Source of the DNA: Priapulus caudatus
Lineage: Eukaryota > Priapulida > Priapulimorpha > Priapulimorphida > Priapulidae
Reading direction: 5' to 3'
Length of the DNA: 59,458 nt
Assembly (NCBI RefSeq): GCF_000485595.1
Contig: NW_014577391.1
Coordinates: forward strand, 140,370-199,827
In this document: positions 1 through 37,150 of the stretch, in pieces
How the letters are laid out: each line of letters opens with the position of its first letter
Position numbering within the stretch: the first letter of the stretch is position 1
Position numbers and translations under genes: made by a program
The notes under the pieces: generated by a model
Told to the model about the DNA's origin: nothing
The model's input: the letters and a program-made list of their open reading frames with translations, nothing else
Databases searched by the model: none

Positions 1-905
1 CTGTGTGCGCTTAGGTATCCGGCTAGGGTGGCGCGTAGGTGTTCGCGTCAAGCAGACCGGGAGTAGGCCGACCGAGGAGGGCGTGGGAGACAGTGGGGAC
101 AGACGGATACCCATGCCGTGTGCTCGAGGCGACCGCGGCGTGTTGGAGGGTCATGGCGCTTGGTGCCATGCGCCTGCAGCGGCGGGGGCGGGGGGTTCGG
201 GGAGCGGATGCGCGTGGGGGGGTTACTGGCGTCCCTTCTGAGCGGTGACCCCTTTTCAGCAGGCACCGGCCGCTCCGCGTCGAGCCTCCGCCGCGCGGAC
301 CGCTCTAATTTTGAGACATCGGCTCAAAATACCCGACGACGCACCAACGCCGCGCGATTCCACTACGGACTCACCGGCGGGACAGCCATCCGAGCGAGAT
401 GACAACGAATGCATGAGCGTGGAGTGTCACGCGCTCCTCGAGCGAAGCCGAGTAACGAATGCTGACGCACAGCCCTAGCCGAACGACAGACATACTGGCC
501 AAAATTGCTGATTTTTCAGTGCAGGGCGGGCCGTGCAGTCGTGTTATTGTGTGACTTGGGCAGTTAGAGTAAAGATTTACAAAAACATGTTGCAAACGCA
601 GCACTAACCATATTTAATTTCCCTCAAGCGCCATCGGCTGAAGCGGCGTATAGCGCGCCATCTACGGACACAAAATCTGTGATACTCATTTCTGGTTTAT
701 TAAATTATTATTGTGAAATACACATTAACAGATGGCCATCATTGTCTATACATGTACGTCGACTGGTTGCTCAAATTAAAAAACTGACTTCTTCTTACTG
801 CACTCAATTTGTGTCCTTTTTGGTGCGTTGAGCTACAGTGTATTCGCACTTTCATTATCAAGCTATTTGTAGATAACTGACACTAACAGCTCACACAATA
901 TTAGG
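1..905. other. GC-rich start and repeat-derived stretch, no confirmed gene
   Basis: The first 480 bases are GC- and CpG-rich and open in several frames, but none of the translations resembles a known family and none has a convincing start. It could be a promoter or 5' UTR CpG island of the candidate exon at 906, or part of a gene lying to the left. From about 620 to 870 the sequence is a dispersed repeat that recurs at 16690-16930. Confidence 0.4.
620..870 (+). repeat. dispersed repeat, copy 1 (second copy at 16690-16930)
   Basis: Both copies share, in the same order, a tagcgcgc/catctacg block, a gtttaataatt-like block, the block ctgacttcttcttact, a block around ttgtgttctttttt, and gacactttcatt-like ends. 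Each copy stops 10-40 bases before an AG followed by GATGGC, so it lies just upstream of a possible splice acceptor. Terminal repeats and a target duplication were not resolved. Confidence 0.65.
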
Positions 906-1106
906 ATGGCCAAAACCAGAAAGCGCCCAATTCGGAGGTCTTCGCAGGAGAGTGTCCAATCCATCAGACAATACGGGAGCTTATCGCCGAAACACACTAT
1001 AAAGAAGGATTTTCAGAGGACACCTGTTAAATCTGGAAGGATCACAAGGAACTCCACAGCATCACATGGGGCAAGAGGAACACTTTCAAAAAGTTTCAGC
1101 CATGAG
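906..1106 (+). CDS. possible coding exon of an unknown basic protein
   Basis: This is an ATG-initiated frame of 67 codons, very rich in Lys, Arg and Ser (it begins MAKTRKRPIRRSSQ). It starts two bases after an acceptor-like ATTAG and runs into a donor-like GAG/GTACTT at 1107; beyond that it continues only briefly to a stop. The composition suggests a nuclear or chromatin-associated protein, but I recognise no family. No continuing exon was found before RPL26, which lies on the opposite strand. It may be the start of a short gene, a retained fragment, or chance coding. Confidence 0.3.
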
Positions 1107-1797
1107 GTACTTTCGTTCGCTATGCTACTACTATGTACATTAGACTGTTAAAACATATAGGTCGACAATGTTTTAATTTTCCTACGGTTACAGTACGGTA
1201 CCAACGGCACATGTCATGGTTGCCCTTATTACTTGGGGCAGTACCTAGAAAATGGCCATGTCCATAGCTATAAAATGTTATGGCTGCACTATACATGGTT
1301 TGCCTTATGCCCTTTCCATAAATACCATGTGTATGCACCTGCACTGTCCAAATACAAAATTATTTAGAGGGCATTTGCATTGGTGCCCCTCGACCTTTAA
1401 TTTATGCCTTGAAATTACCAATTAATGGGGCATGTAAAATTTCCGCTAATGGAAGTACAGTAACAACCCCTGTACCCACCTCTTGAAAGCTTACACCGTA
1501 ACACCAACATCGTCTTGCTTTTAATGTACAAAACAATATGCCCCCATGTTTAGTACATGGGACCGATTGATCACATCATCACATTTAGTACAGTACGGCG
1601 GTATATTTTGATTTGGCAGTTGACAATCTGGGTTGAGCGTTTATAAATCCAGGATGCTGACTCTGTAAGCCAAAACCGTACATGTACCTGAAAGTAAGTA
1701 TAATTACGCGATGGTATTACTCGATTTGTAAACAAAACTGTACGTACATTGAATAATTCATTAATTGACTAGTAGTAGTAGGGGCCTAGAAACTTGG

Positions 1798-1966
1798 GTT
1801 CAAGGATAGAGAACATGGGTACCAATAAAACCAATGTCATTTACATCAATATTATTGATTATATTGATTATATGTTCGGTTAGGGTTATGGTTAGGGTTA
1901 AGGTCAGGGTATTAGCCAAGCACATTGGTTTTATTGGTACCCATGTTCTCTATCCTTGGGCCGGTA
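1798..1966. repeat. fold-back element with TTAGGG-like centre
   Basis: The left arm (about 1801-1838) and the right arm (about 1921-1961) are near-perfect reverse complements, containing gagaacatgggtacc and ccaataaaaccaatgt. Between them lies AT-rich DNA followed by GGTTAGGG-type units. A single arm of the same family, again next to CCCTAA repeats, occurs at 44683-44737. Confidence 0.8.
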
Positions 1967-3279
1967 GTACTGCTCATAGGGTCTATGTCCCCCAGGCCAG
2001 GGTAGGGGGGCCTACCAGGGCTCGAATTAAGCGACGAGAAGGGCAAGGCAATTTTTTTAGGGCATGTGAGAAATCGCCTTGAATTTTCTCTAAAATAGAA
2101 AGGCACCAAGGCAACTCTCAAAATTTGAGAAGGTCACCACTTGAGGCACTTTTGTAAAATAAAAGAAAACTCATAACAAAAAACCTTTTGACATAGTAGC
2201 GCCATCTATCTTTTACAAATTCGACTACCTGCGATTGCGCGTATCGCGAGTAGTCGCCTTATTATATATAATGCGATAAATAATCCAAATTTTATTCTGT
2301 TACTTAGATAGCCTTAAAATTAATTTTTTTCTTCTTTTCTTCGAATGCTAACAGAAAATATGTACTGCAAATACATATTTTAAAGCCAAATATTCAGAAA
2401 CTGGGCGTGTTTTAAAATATTCTAAACCTCCAGCATTATATATCCCCAAAATGACCCATTCTCCAGCAAAATCTAACTGAACCTCCAGCAATCAGGTTGA
2501 ACACCTTTGGCAGGTCTGTCTCTATATACTAACAATTAGCATATAGAGAGCAGTGGTGATAACAGTTAGTATATACAGATCATGTGGTGTACAGCAGTAG
2601 CGGGCGTCAATAGATAGCATCGAACATAAATTAATTAAAAATACGGCGCGTACGCGACTTTATATTCATGCTTTATGACTACAGATACAATACATATCAA
2701 CCCTTTTCGAAATTACACCAAGCCAGCCTCGTTTCTGATATTAAGGGCGATTACTACCAGCACTAAACACTGCCACTCCGCTTTAAAATCGCAGTGCTTC
2801 TTTTATCACATTACAGGGGTGCTACTCACGTAAAGCATGTAGCTCTACACATGTAGACCAGTTTTAAAACCATTCCGATTGACAATTGCTCCTATTTCAC
2901 AAGTTCCTTACTGCCTTTCTACTCAATAACACCTGAATTTAATGTTTGAAGTGGTTTTACATACATATATATTCCAACAAAATAATAACAGTGTAGATGT
3001 AATTTTGTTTTTGACTTGCAAACAAATCTACATGAGCCCATTAACCAAACATCAGATTAGCAATATAGAATGTATTATATTGGGTACGTCCTCCTGGACG
3101 GTATTAGTGGTTGTGCCACCTTTTGCGAGAAATGACTTATAAGCAGACATTGTCAGTACTGCCAGTATGTAATTGTCACTGTGACATTGCTATCAGAAAT
3201 ATACGCAAATGTGTTCAAATCCGACAGTGTGTATGTTGCAAGTGGTATAATAGACAAGCCATGAACAGAACACGAAAGG

Positions 3280-3297
3280 TGTTTTTTTTTTTTTATT
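3280..3297 (-). terminator. RPL26 poly(A) signal
   Basis: On the minus strand AATAAA (3297-3292) lies only about 23 bases after the stop codon and runs straight into a genomic A-tract. This implies an extremely short 3' UTR, typical of ribosomal protein mRNAs. Confidence 0.6.
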
Positions 3298-3319
3298 ACG
3301 AGCGACATACAATTACAGA

Positions 3320-3448
3320 TTATGTTTCCATGGCAGCAACAGACTCCTCGGTATGTTTTCCCTTCAGCTTCTCTGCCTGGCGAGCGCGTCCCTTACGCTC
3401 AATTATCTTCTTTCTGTCTTTGTCCATCTTCAACTTGACGATAACAAC
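3320..3448 (-). CDS. RPL26: RPL26 coding exon 3 and stop
   Basis: Residues 104-145 plus TAA. The acceptor is TTTTAG/GTTGTT. It encodes [14 protein letters not shown] and the basic C-terminal tail, ending in AAMET. Confidence 0.96.
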   Translation of the reverse strand, partial: VVIVKLKMDKDRKKIIERKGRARQAEKLKGKHTEESVAAMET

Positions 3449-6400
3449 CTAAAAGCAAACGATTAAATGTAACACGCGTCCAAGTCTGACAACGGTTCCG
3501 TTCCAAGTGCCTCTCGCTGAATAGCCAGACACGACAATTCATCTGAAATGTCAGTAATGCTTCCTGCTATGAATATTTACTTGATCTGAGACACCTTTCC
3601 ATCCAATATCCCCAAACGCTGCATTTCGTTTATTAATTTGCAAAATTAACAATTATCAAATTATCAATTTGTACTATTAGAGAAATCTGTCATGGATAAG
3701 TGCGTTGGACCAAAATTCATGTTCAATGCCCAGATAATTTTTGTCTTAATGTGATGGTTACAATAACTTTGTAGCAGAAAACTCATTAAAATATTAGTTA
3801 CAAAAATGCAAACAACTTTATTTGCACAGCATTTTAATGAATATAGGATTCCACAAAATGTTACAACTGACTTAAAACTAGAAACGAGCAGTTGTCGCCA
3901 ACTACATGTATGCCCCGTGATCTAGTATGAATGGAATATCGCTGTAAGGACGTAGAAGGCAGGTAAAGTTAAATAAGTCACAAAGACAAAGGTTTGTTAG
4001 ACAACTGGTCTGCCTCAGATGTGCAACTTGTATATGGAATCTGGTTACCCTAGGAGGCCGAAGAGGAAATGTAAGTCGACGGTCAAGGTCAAACTAAGGT
4101 CAAGGGCAGTGGTGGTTTTGGTATGCGACAGACCAAGCATACCAAGTTTGGTCGCGCTAGGTCAATTAGGGGCCGAGTTAGAGAGCGGAAGGGAAATATG
4201 ATCAAGGCAAAGGTAAAAGTGAAATAAAGGTCGCAGTGACCTGGTTTTGGTACTCTGCACACCTTGTCTCCAAAATGTGTAAGTATACCAAGTTTGGTAG
4301 CGCTAGGTGAATTAGGGGCCGAGTTACAGAGTGGAAAGGAAATATTATCAAGGTCAAAGTAAAGGTGAAATGAAGGTCGCAGTGACCTGGTTTTGGTACT
4401 GTGCAGACCTTCTCCCCAAGATGCCAAGGTGCGTTATGGTAAAGCAAAGACGCCAATCGTTTTTGGTGTGGGGGCGGAGTCATCGTTTTTGTGGAAATAT
4501 TGTAGAACCTGTAACTTGTGATGTTTTAACCCGATTGTCATGGAATTTGGCACACACGGCCGATATAACATGTCCTATATATATATCAGGAGTGTGACAT
4601 CAATAAACAAGGGAAATTCGTCATTTACTAGCCTTATAATACCTACGATTTACTACGCGTAACTCATCCAACTTGAGCTCAAATCGTACACAGTACATTC
4701 GCCTAGCATCGTGCGAAATCGTTTCCTCGTATACGCCAGCAATCTGGAGATATAGACTAAAACGTACGACACGATTATCCATTCTTTGGCCATCAATCCG
4801 AAAGTATTCCCCGCCGAACTTGCAAACAAAAGGCAGCTACTAGCGCACTGTTGCTCACTCGGCGAGGCGGTGTGGCTCGCTGGGAGATTGGACATCGACG
4901 CAACACTCGGCGAGATAACCTTTGACCCGGCATACCGGCATACAGTTGGTATGCCCCCCACGCACGCACGCCCACCACAATCTATCTCCCTGCGAGCCAC
5001 ACCGCCTCGCCGAGTGAGCGACAGCGCGTTAGTAGCTGCCTTTTGTTTGCAAGTTCGGCGGGGAATACTTTCAGATTGATGGCCAAAGAATGGATAATCG
5101 TGTCGTACCTTTTAGTCTGTACCTCCGGATTGCTGGTGTATACGAGGAAACGATTTCGCACGATGCTAGGCGCATGTACTGTGTACGATTTGAGCTCGTT
5201 GGATGAGTTACGCGTAGTAAATCAAAGGTATTATAAGGCTAGTAAATGACGAATTTCCCTTGTTTATTGATGTCACACTCCTTCCTTATTATCTACTCCT
5301 GATATGTATATATTGGTCCTGTGTGCCAAATTTCATGACAATCGGGTAAAAACTGCAGAAGTTACAGGATCTAGAATATTTTGACAAAAAATGTTACCAT
5401 GGCAACAATGACTTCGCCCACACCAAAAACGATTGGCGTCTTCGCTTCACGATAACGCACCTTCATGCAAAATTTGAAGATGATTCATGAAGAACTGCAG
5501 CCAGTAGAGCGCTCACAAGGAAATCTCTGCGGCGGCGGCGTGACGAGGCCAAATCCATAGTATCCCCCCCCCCCGAACTCGTTAGGGGGATACAATAAGC
5601 AAAGGCCAGTTCAGCTCTGCACATACATAAGTTCTAGTAACTTTTTGTATCGATTTACAAATACAATACATAACCATTACAATCAGTTACCTTAGATGGA
5701 TGAATGCCAACGTGAACTGATGCACCGTTAGCTTTGTCCCTCTGGATTCTTTCGATGTGCACAACAAACTTCTTTCTGTACACTTGGACAACCTTGCCAA
5801 CTTGCTGGCCCTTGTAGTGTCCGCGGGTTACCTGTAAAACAGGTATAAATATGGGTACGGGTATACATTAAAAAAATTTAATTATAATTCTGTTTGCTTC
5901 ATAGCTTCTGACAATTAAATCACAATGGCATGCAATCCCACGCGACTGTACAAAAGAACGGCTACACAGGTAGAGACGTCAAACTGTTTACCGACTAATA
6001 ATTGCACTTAGAGACACTTACTGATAAAATAAGTGTGTGACTGACACTCAGGATCGATTATTTTGTTGTAGTAGAAGGCCCCATCCTAATTTAGCACATT
6101 TGCGAAAATGCAAGCCAGGGCACAAAACTAGGATTGTGCATAGTACTAGTAGACTTACCGGTATATGATACAAAGTTCTATCGTACATATCATAAAGAAC
6201 CGTGGCGTGGGAGAACTACCGGTACCTTACACATGTAAGAAATCTTTGAAGATTAAGCTTTTGGACAAGAATGCCATTATGCTTACCTGTACTTCATCAT
6301 CTTTTCTAATCGGCATGCTTCGTACACTGTACTTTTGCCTCAACTCTTTGGATAGAGGAGAACTCATCAGCTTCCGACGAATATGTGATGGCGCATTGAA

Positions 6401-6454
6401 GTGTCGCTTCCTGTTCTTCCTTCTCGAGGAAGATACACAGTTGTTGAACTTCAT
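3320..6454 (-). CDS. RPL26: 60S ribosomal protein L26 (uL24 family), complete gene
   Basis: Three coding exons, 6454-6287, 5831-5691 and 3448-3320, join in frame at GT-AG boundaries to give 145 aa, the usual length of animal L26. Recognisable blocks are [60 protein letters not shown] (KOW region) and VHVGIHPSK. The protein is a component of the large ribosomal subunit near the peptide exit tunnel. The extreme N terminus after MKFN (NCVSSSRR) and the last few residues differ from vertebrate L26, as is common. Introns are 455 and 2242 bp; the second contains a tandem repeat and a 1-kb fold-back. An acceptor (TTTAACAG) lies immediately before the ATG, so there is an upstream non-coding exon. Confidence 0.97.
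4050..4424. repeat. tandem repeat of about 144 bp, roughly 2.6 copies
   Basis: Two full units begin at 4139 and 4283 with accaagtttggt and contain aattaggggccgagtta and aggtcgcagtgacctgg. A partial unit precedes them. The array abuts the fold-back at 4425, inside the second RPL26 coding intron. Confidence 0.75.
4425..5465. mobile_element. 1-kb fold-back (long inverted repeat) element
   Basis: The left arm (about 4425-4891) and right arm (about 4978-5465) are reverse complements over about 470 bases, separated by a spacer of about 86 bp. As a result the same peptide ([18 protein letters not shown]) can be read from both strands. Nested within the arms is the motif gtgtgacatcaataaacaag and its complement. 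No transposase frame is visible, so it is probably non-autonomous. It lies entirely in an RPL26 intron. Confidence 0.85.
5691..5831 (-). CDS. RPL26: RPL26 coding exon 2
   Basis: Residues 57-103, phase 0 at both ends. The acceptor is TTTTACAG/GTAACC and the donor AAG/GTAACT. It carries the KOW core [12 protein letters not shown] and the HVGIHPSK block. Confidence 0.96.
6287..6454 (-). CDS. RPL26: RPL26 coding exon 1
   Basis: It encodes residues 1-56, from the ATG at 6454 to EVQ, and ends at CAG/GTAAGC. The start is fixed by the MKFN opening typical of L26 and by the acceptor one base upstream of the ATG. Confidence 0.96.
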
Positions 6455-6727
6455 CCTGTTAAATGTTTTACAAAGGTTGCTGGTATATCATACAAGTTTC
6501 AAAGAACGAGTGGGTAATTTTTCGACGTCGTAATGTTTCCGCTGCGAGTATAAACAAGCATACTATTAGCAATTTTGCTATTACAAATCGAGGAAATATG
6601 TGATAGCACAGTTCTTAGCAAGTACGAATGTATTTATCATCGGTGGCTGATAAAATAATGAAAGAACCTTTACGAATAACAGAGATGTTGACAGATTTTT
6701 AAACTTAGATTCAAACATTCTACATAC

Positions 6728-6795
6728 TTTCCAAGATGATGGCTTAAAGAGGAAGTTGAAGGCCGGAAACCGTCGCAGCGCGCCATCTACCAGGA
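6728..6795 (-). promoter_or_regulatory. RPL26 promoter and predicted 5'TOP leader exon
   Basis: Reading the minus strand, CTTCCTCTTT begins at 6755. It is a terminal-oligopyrimidine start of the type used by ribosomal protein genes. It is followed by a short leader and a donor-like AAA/GTATGT at 6727, giving a non-coding exon of about 28 nt (6755-6728) that could splice to the acceptor before the ATG. Just upstream, TAGATGGCGCGC (about 6776-6790) resembles CTCF or YY1 (AGATGGCG) sites. The positions are predictions. Confidence 0.5.
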
Positions 6796-8172
6796 TGCGC
6801 TGCTGATCTGAAATGTCGCTCAAGCGCGCGCAAACGCGTCGCGATAAGAGATAGGCATGATATAAGAGATATAAGACATAAAGCCATTAAAAATCATTCT
6901 CCATCACATTCTTTGCATGTGGTTACGTGAAACGCCGGAATTACTTGTGCATAGAAATAAATTGTTTCGTGAATCTTACGTTCGGGAGATCAATTTCTAA
7001 AGGAAAGCTATCAATATCAAGTTTATTGGACATGCAGAGAATCTCAATACCACAATATCAGATTGCATTTGACCGATTATATCATGTATATGGTTTAAAC
7101 AGACAGTGAGAGTACAATTACAATTAAAGACGTCAAATCAATCTAATATTCCATGTTCATTTCTTCAGCGTTTTTGTCATTAGTGTACATAGGGGGACCG
7201 AGCGTACATGCCACTGCTGCTATGCAACTGGATCGAGGTATTTCAGGTTTACTAAAGTGCAAACTCGTGCAAATGCTCGTATACTCAATAATCAATAAAA
7301 CACTGACTTTATAATGAGTTAATATCAGCTGTTAATAATTGATATATGTGCGCTGCACTATATCATACGTTCCTTGCATGTTTCTGAAAATAAAATATTT
7401 ATACACTAAATCAACCAATGCTCGCGTAGCCGTACCGTACATACTTATAACCCTGCATGCGTGCAGCGTGCGTGCCCGCTAAGCGACGAAGTACACGACT
7501 CGATACCCGATAGTGCAAATATGATAGATTCACGCACTGGCGCCCCCAGGTCTTAAGAAAGTAGAAGCACAGAAGGATAAAATCCTCATGCAGTGATAAT
7601 AAAAAGCAAGCGCCGTAGCCGCGCTGCATGCTAGGGGGGTCTGGGGGCATGCCCATCTGGTGAGTCTTGCGAGAGAGATTTAGGAATAAAATGTAGGAAC
7701 AAAATTGTCTAACCCAAAATTTACTGGAAGCACTGTGCTTCCAGTGCTTCTATCTTCTATCTGCGGGCGCCACTGGATTCACGTATATACGCATGCATAC
7801 ATGTATGCACGCACTTTGAGTGGATGTGGAAAATTTGGGTCGGTCCCATATAGATAAAGAGACAATTAACAATATCATGCTTTGACTTCAATCTTCGACC
7901 TACGGAAGGCACATCTTTTCATCGATTATTGATAGCCGCCCATTATCGAATCTCGGGAATACCGGGCGCCTCACGCGCAAAAACGAAGCTGGAATATAAT
8001 CGGGGAAATCTTTCTTCCCCCACAAGCGAGGCTAAATGGAGCAATGGAAAAATATCCATGAAGAAGATGTGTGGAAACTTCTTAGAAACCATAAGCAAAG
8101 AAAATAAGAGTTGCTGCGTTGCGTTATAGCAATGAGCCTTTGGTTATAGTAGCCTAAGTAGGGCCACAGTAA
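6796..8172. other. intergenic DNA between divergent RPL26 and SLK-type genes
   Basis: No coding exon or recognisable element was found. The sequence is AT-rich with scattered short palindromes. It separates two genes transcribed away from each other. Confidence 0.5.
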
Positions 8173-8340
8173 CCCTTGAAAGTTGGGAAGTCACTCAGAA
8201 GGTTGGGAAGTCACTCGGGTTTACGCGATAGGTTGACTCATTCGTGACCTTGTGACGTCACTCCCAACCAATGAGCAGGCGTGGTAGAATACAAAATGGC
8301 AGCCACCTGTGTCAACTTTTATTTAGTACAGGAAAGTTAG
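8173..8340 (+). promoter_or_regulatory. putative promoter of the SLK/STK10-type kinase gene
   Basis: A full consensus cAMP-response element TGACGTCA (8253-8260) is followed at once by a CCAAT box (8268-8272). Upstream, gttgggaagtcact is repeated directly (8173-8186 and about 8200-8213). The block lies about 390 bases before the ATG with no TATA box. The start site is probably around 8280-8350, with an unspliced leader to 8645, but this is inference. Confidence 0.45.
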
Positions 8341-8639
8341 ACATTTCGTGTAGCAGAGTCTTTCTAACAGAAATGTCGAAATTGAAATGTGTTTGTAATG
8401 TGTTCCATAACTTAGATGATTACCGTAGGAGATTCTGACGTTGGTACTAAGTCACCGTGAGAATAATATTGCGGACGCCAACCGTACAGTGACAGTGCAT
8501 AGAAATAGAGTTTGGAAAGACCGACTCACTGTATTTGACTTTGTGGAAGTTGCTGTCATTACTGACACTCAAGACTAAAACAGGCGACTGTGTTGAAATT
8601 ACATATCTACGTACTCTTACACGGTACTGGTATAGTTAA

Positions 8640-33759
<25,120 letters not shown>

Positions 33760-35105
33760 CGCAGGTTCGAGGCTTCATCGGATCTATTGTAACACCGAGC
33801 TGCTGCTGACGATGATCGAATCAACTGCTGCTGCGCTCTGATCTGTCATTACTCCCAGTTACTGCTGCTGCTGCTGATCGAATGAAATGTGGCCGCATTT
33901 AGGGCTTGCGCCTATGATTTCCTTCGGTAGGCATCCACGCGGACACGGCTTCTCGTTGTCACGTAACTCTATAGGGAATCGCTGCGATGGTTAGTCGCCG
34001 GTAAACTACGTGCGTGAGTTCACACAGTGTTCTGCTAATCCTTGTCGGTGGTCGGTAGCGCCGGTCACACTCTCAGCATGTTGACGCTCGACGCTCCGCA
34101 TATTAACCAGTTATTATATATCACGCATTAAGTATCGATTAACGTTATTGCGTACAAGAATGGCGGTGGCGACGGCACGGTGCAGGCGGTGGTGTAATGC
34201 ACGATGTAGCAGGCGGTTGCACGAGTGATGGGAGTCGCACACTAGGTAACGTATCAATGATGAACAGTTTGTAAAAAGAACATTTTGTGATGTGATTTTT
34301 TTAGTTGAATATTTTTGGCAAATCAATTACGCAGAACGTACGCGCGAGCATGGAAAGATGTATGCGGGTGTATTTGAGGTGGATAGCCTTATGATGGTTG
34401 GGAAGGGTAGAATACCTGATAGGTGGTAGTACGGCTGGAAACTGTGTGTGCTGGCAGCAGGAATGGAGACTTCATCTTGTAACGTATAGTAAAAACGAAA
34501 TGTGTACTTTTACAGCTACCATCTGGGGGATTCTGTGTGCAGGGACTTTGTTTTCTAACTTGTATTTTTTGATTGGAGTATGAAATTTACGGGATCTATT
34601 TGTGATGATGACTCTACGTCGAGTTTCTACAACAGTGTGCATGGAATTTAATTATTATTGAAATCCATTTAGTGATCACAATCTGAAGGTCTTGTCCATT
34701 CAAAACCGAATCAGAAGTTGTAGTTTCCGTTCTGTTGCAAATCGGAAACTGGCATCCTCACTAGAATCCACAGTGACGTGAACGGGCATTGCCAGAAATG
34801 GGTCTGCCAATCCTTGAGTTAACCACTTAAAGTTAGATGGACATATGCCTGCCTTCATATTAGTATATGTTAAAGATGGATGCTCTCACGACTACGGGTG
34901 CCTAGTGAATGTTCTGTAAATGTGATGTCTGCTTGAAAATGCAAGCTACCACTCACTGTAGAGCGAGGAATCCAATCACACGCACTGGGCTTTCCAACGT
35001 GCCGCTGCCTAGATTCTGTCGGTGCTAGTGCGTGTTGTGTGACCCTGTGCACATGAATTCACATTGGCTTATAACGGGCTGTGGTCCGAAATAGGGCGTA
35101 ATAAA
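33760..35105 (+). other. probable SLK 3' untranslated region
   Basis: There is no further coding sequence. CTG-rich runs follow the stop (33795-33880). The first clear AATAAA is at 35100-35105, and another occurs near 35777. The true end is unknown. Confidence 0.4.
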
Positions 35106-36236
35106 TTATAATGGTTGGGTTTTCCTAGGTTTCTGTAAAGGTCACTTGCTGCACGATGAAACGAAAGATGCTCTTCATAAGTAAAGCTTGTTTACTTGTT
35201 CGCAGGCAATGGCTCCGTTGTCTGTATGTACGTGTTATTGTCAGCTCGCCCAAGCAATGGCACTCGTCTGCGTTTTAATGCCACGTGCCAAACGACTGTG
35301 GCTAGTACGTCCGGTACTCTTGATGCTCGATGATTTTGCTTGATAATTTAACCGATTTTTGTGTGTGTGCAGCACTCACATGATATAAGAGGGCCAAGTT
35401 GATGGGGGACTGCATCCTAGTAAGCAATAGCCGATCTAATTATAAAATGGTTAGCGGAAATGTTGCGTAAATACAAGGGTGAATGTGAGCGCTTTGTGCT
35501 TTACAGTATGATTTCGTATGCGACTAATCTGCAATGTACCGAGCATTTGATTAATAAGTCTGTAAATATGTGTAGCAATGCCGGCGTCACTCAGTGTTAG
35601 TCACGCAGTGTAATCCACTATATGCACTCTCGGCAGTTCCACCATCGTTGCACCAAAATTCGTCTGAAATCCAAACAAAGTTGGCGCACTGCTCGTACAG
35701 TTATTGCAAAAATTGCCTACTCGAACATTTTATTGTAGAGCAAAGTCTAGGAAGATACAGACATAGTTTCGACGTAATAAAACAAGCAGGCGAGCACAAA
35801 CGGTGTCTTAGAATACCATGTATGTTGTATTGGTATCTCGAGCTTTCTGCACAACAAGCTGTGAGTGTGACGATATAGCTTGTGTTTCCCTCGCGCGTAA
35901 TATATTCCAGATATAGCGTTGTTGTTATCCAAGGGGATTTCTCCAGAGAGCGTAGGGGTTGAGCCCCTATTCCTCCGCACTGCTGCAAAAGCTCTTGGCT
36001 GGATCATGGAGTTAAAAATAATAAACTGGAGTCACAACTGAATCTGTTCGGGCGGATTTTATGGTGCAAACACCATAAAGTTTCATACTGTCTGAGAAAC
36101 AGCTCATCCCCCAGCTTGCAGTTTTCGCAAGTGTGCGAGTTTCTGCTAATTACTTGCTTGATGTGGAATGCAGCTACAGTGTGTATGTGCATCGGTAGCG
36201 CCCCTCGTTTTCAGAAGGTAAACTACAGGAGGACGG
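35106..36236. other. non-genic DNA
   Basis: No credible exon, RNA gene or element was recognised. Small frames are not supported by composition or splice context. Confidence 0.5.
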
Positions 36237-36244
36237 AGGGGAAG

Positions 36245-36421
36245 CAAGGCCGTACGCAGGGAATTTTCTGTAGGGGGGCAAATACGCAGGAAATTTTCTG
36301 TAGGGGGGGCAAAGGTACTCCCCACGCCCTCTATTGCCCTATTTGTCCCATTAAAAGGCATACTCTGAAAATCTCTAGGGGGGCAACTGCCCCTGCTGCC
36401 CCCCTGCTGCGTACGGCCTTG
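36245..36421. mobile_element. 177-bp hAT-like MITE
   Basis: The termini CAAGGCCGTACGCAG and CTGCGTACGGCCTTG are inverted. A perfect 8-bp duplication, AGGGGAAG, lies at 36237-36244 and 36422-36429. It is non-coding, with G-rich subrepeats ctgtagggggg inside. Confidence 0.92.
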
Positions 36422-36509
36422 AGGGGAAGACATCTCCTTAGAAGGAGATTGAACACCATCCCACTGCTCAAAATCTTAATAGACGTGTGTCGTCTCTGAA
36501 AGTTGACCA

Positions 36510-37150
36510 AAAACAAATATCCGAGATATAAAACGATACAAATATGCTTTAGAATATCAACAATGCGATATATATATATCCACAGTGGAAGATTGCACCC
36601 CACCTTTACATTATACCTTCGACAAGTCGGGCGCATTTTATAGCCGCTTTTTATTTAATTGCGATTTTGAATATAGTGAGAAGCCATATTTGTTATTTCT
36701 GTCGCCTTATATAATAAAGGAAAATCGAATCATGGGGCTGGATTGATATGACATAGAAATTACCTCTATGGTGATCTATGAAATATTATAAATATCGGAG
36801 AGTGATTTCACGTTTTATATGCTCCAGTTATAGTGCGGGTGGCAGTGTTCTGGCTATAAGGAGTGTTACATGTAAATGGTTAAATAAAACTTAAGAATAT
36901 TAATTATAAGTTTACTTCTATTTATCGTATGTCTGCCATTATGCATGAAAAATCACCAAAAGGGAGAAAGAGAGAAGAAGAGATGGAGAGGCAGCGAGGG
37001 GAGAGCGAGAGAAAGCGGAAGTGATAGACAGAAGACTTACTTAAACTGAAATCAAGAAATCCGTTCTCTAAATATTTATTCACTAAATATTTTTTGCTCC
37101 TTTGGTACAGGAAGTTTTCTGCTGTTTATTAGCATCCCCTTTCTCACATG
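36510..37150 (+). repeat. segment duplicated at 42660-43020
   Basis: Matching order of blocks: gcgatatatatata, gaagattgcacccc, atttaattgcgattttgaat, attaattataa, tatgtctgccatta, agagagaagaag, gctgt-tattagc. A shorter second copy of its left end lies at 37483-37550. Confidence 0.75.

Larger units (their letters stand above)
1107..3319. other. non-genic DNA with repeats
   Basis: I see no credible exon here. The stretch contains a fold-back element (1798-1966), telomere-like TTAGGG variants (about 1878-1915), a segment at 2018-2100 that recurs inverted at 28889-28973, and a strong CTCF-like site (tagcgccatcta, about 2197-2208). The rest is unassigned AT-rich sequence. Confidence 0.5.

Noticed and set aside
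1876-1915. Interstitial telomere
   Set aside because: The TTAGGG units are few and degenerate, and lie inside a fold-back repeat family, so they are more likely part of the element than a fused chromosome end.
4786-5079. Two opposite-strand frames sharing a C-terminal peptide
   Set aside because: They are the two arms of the same inverted repeat, not genes.
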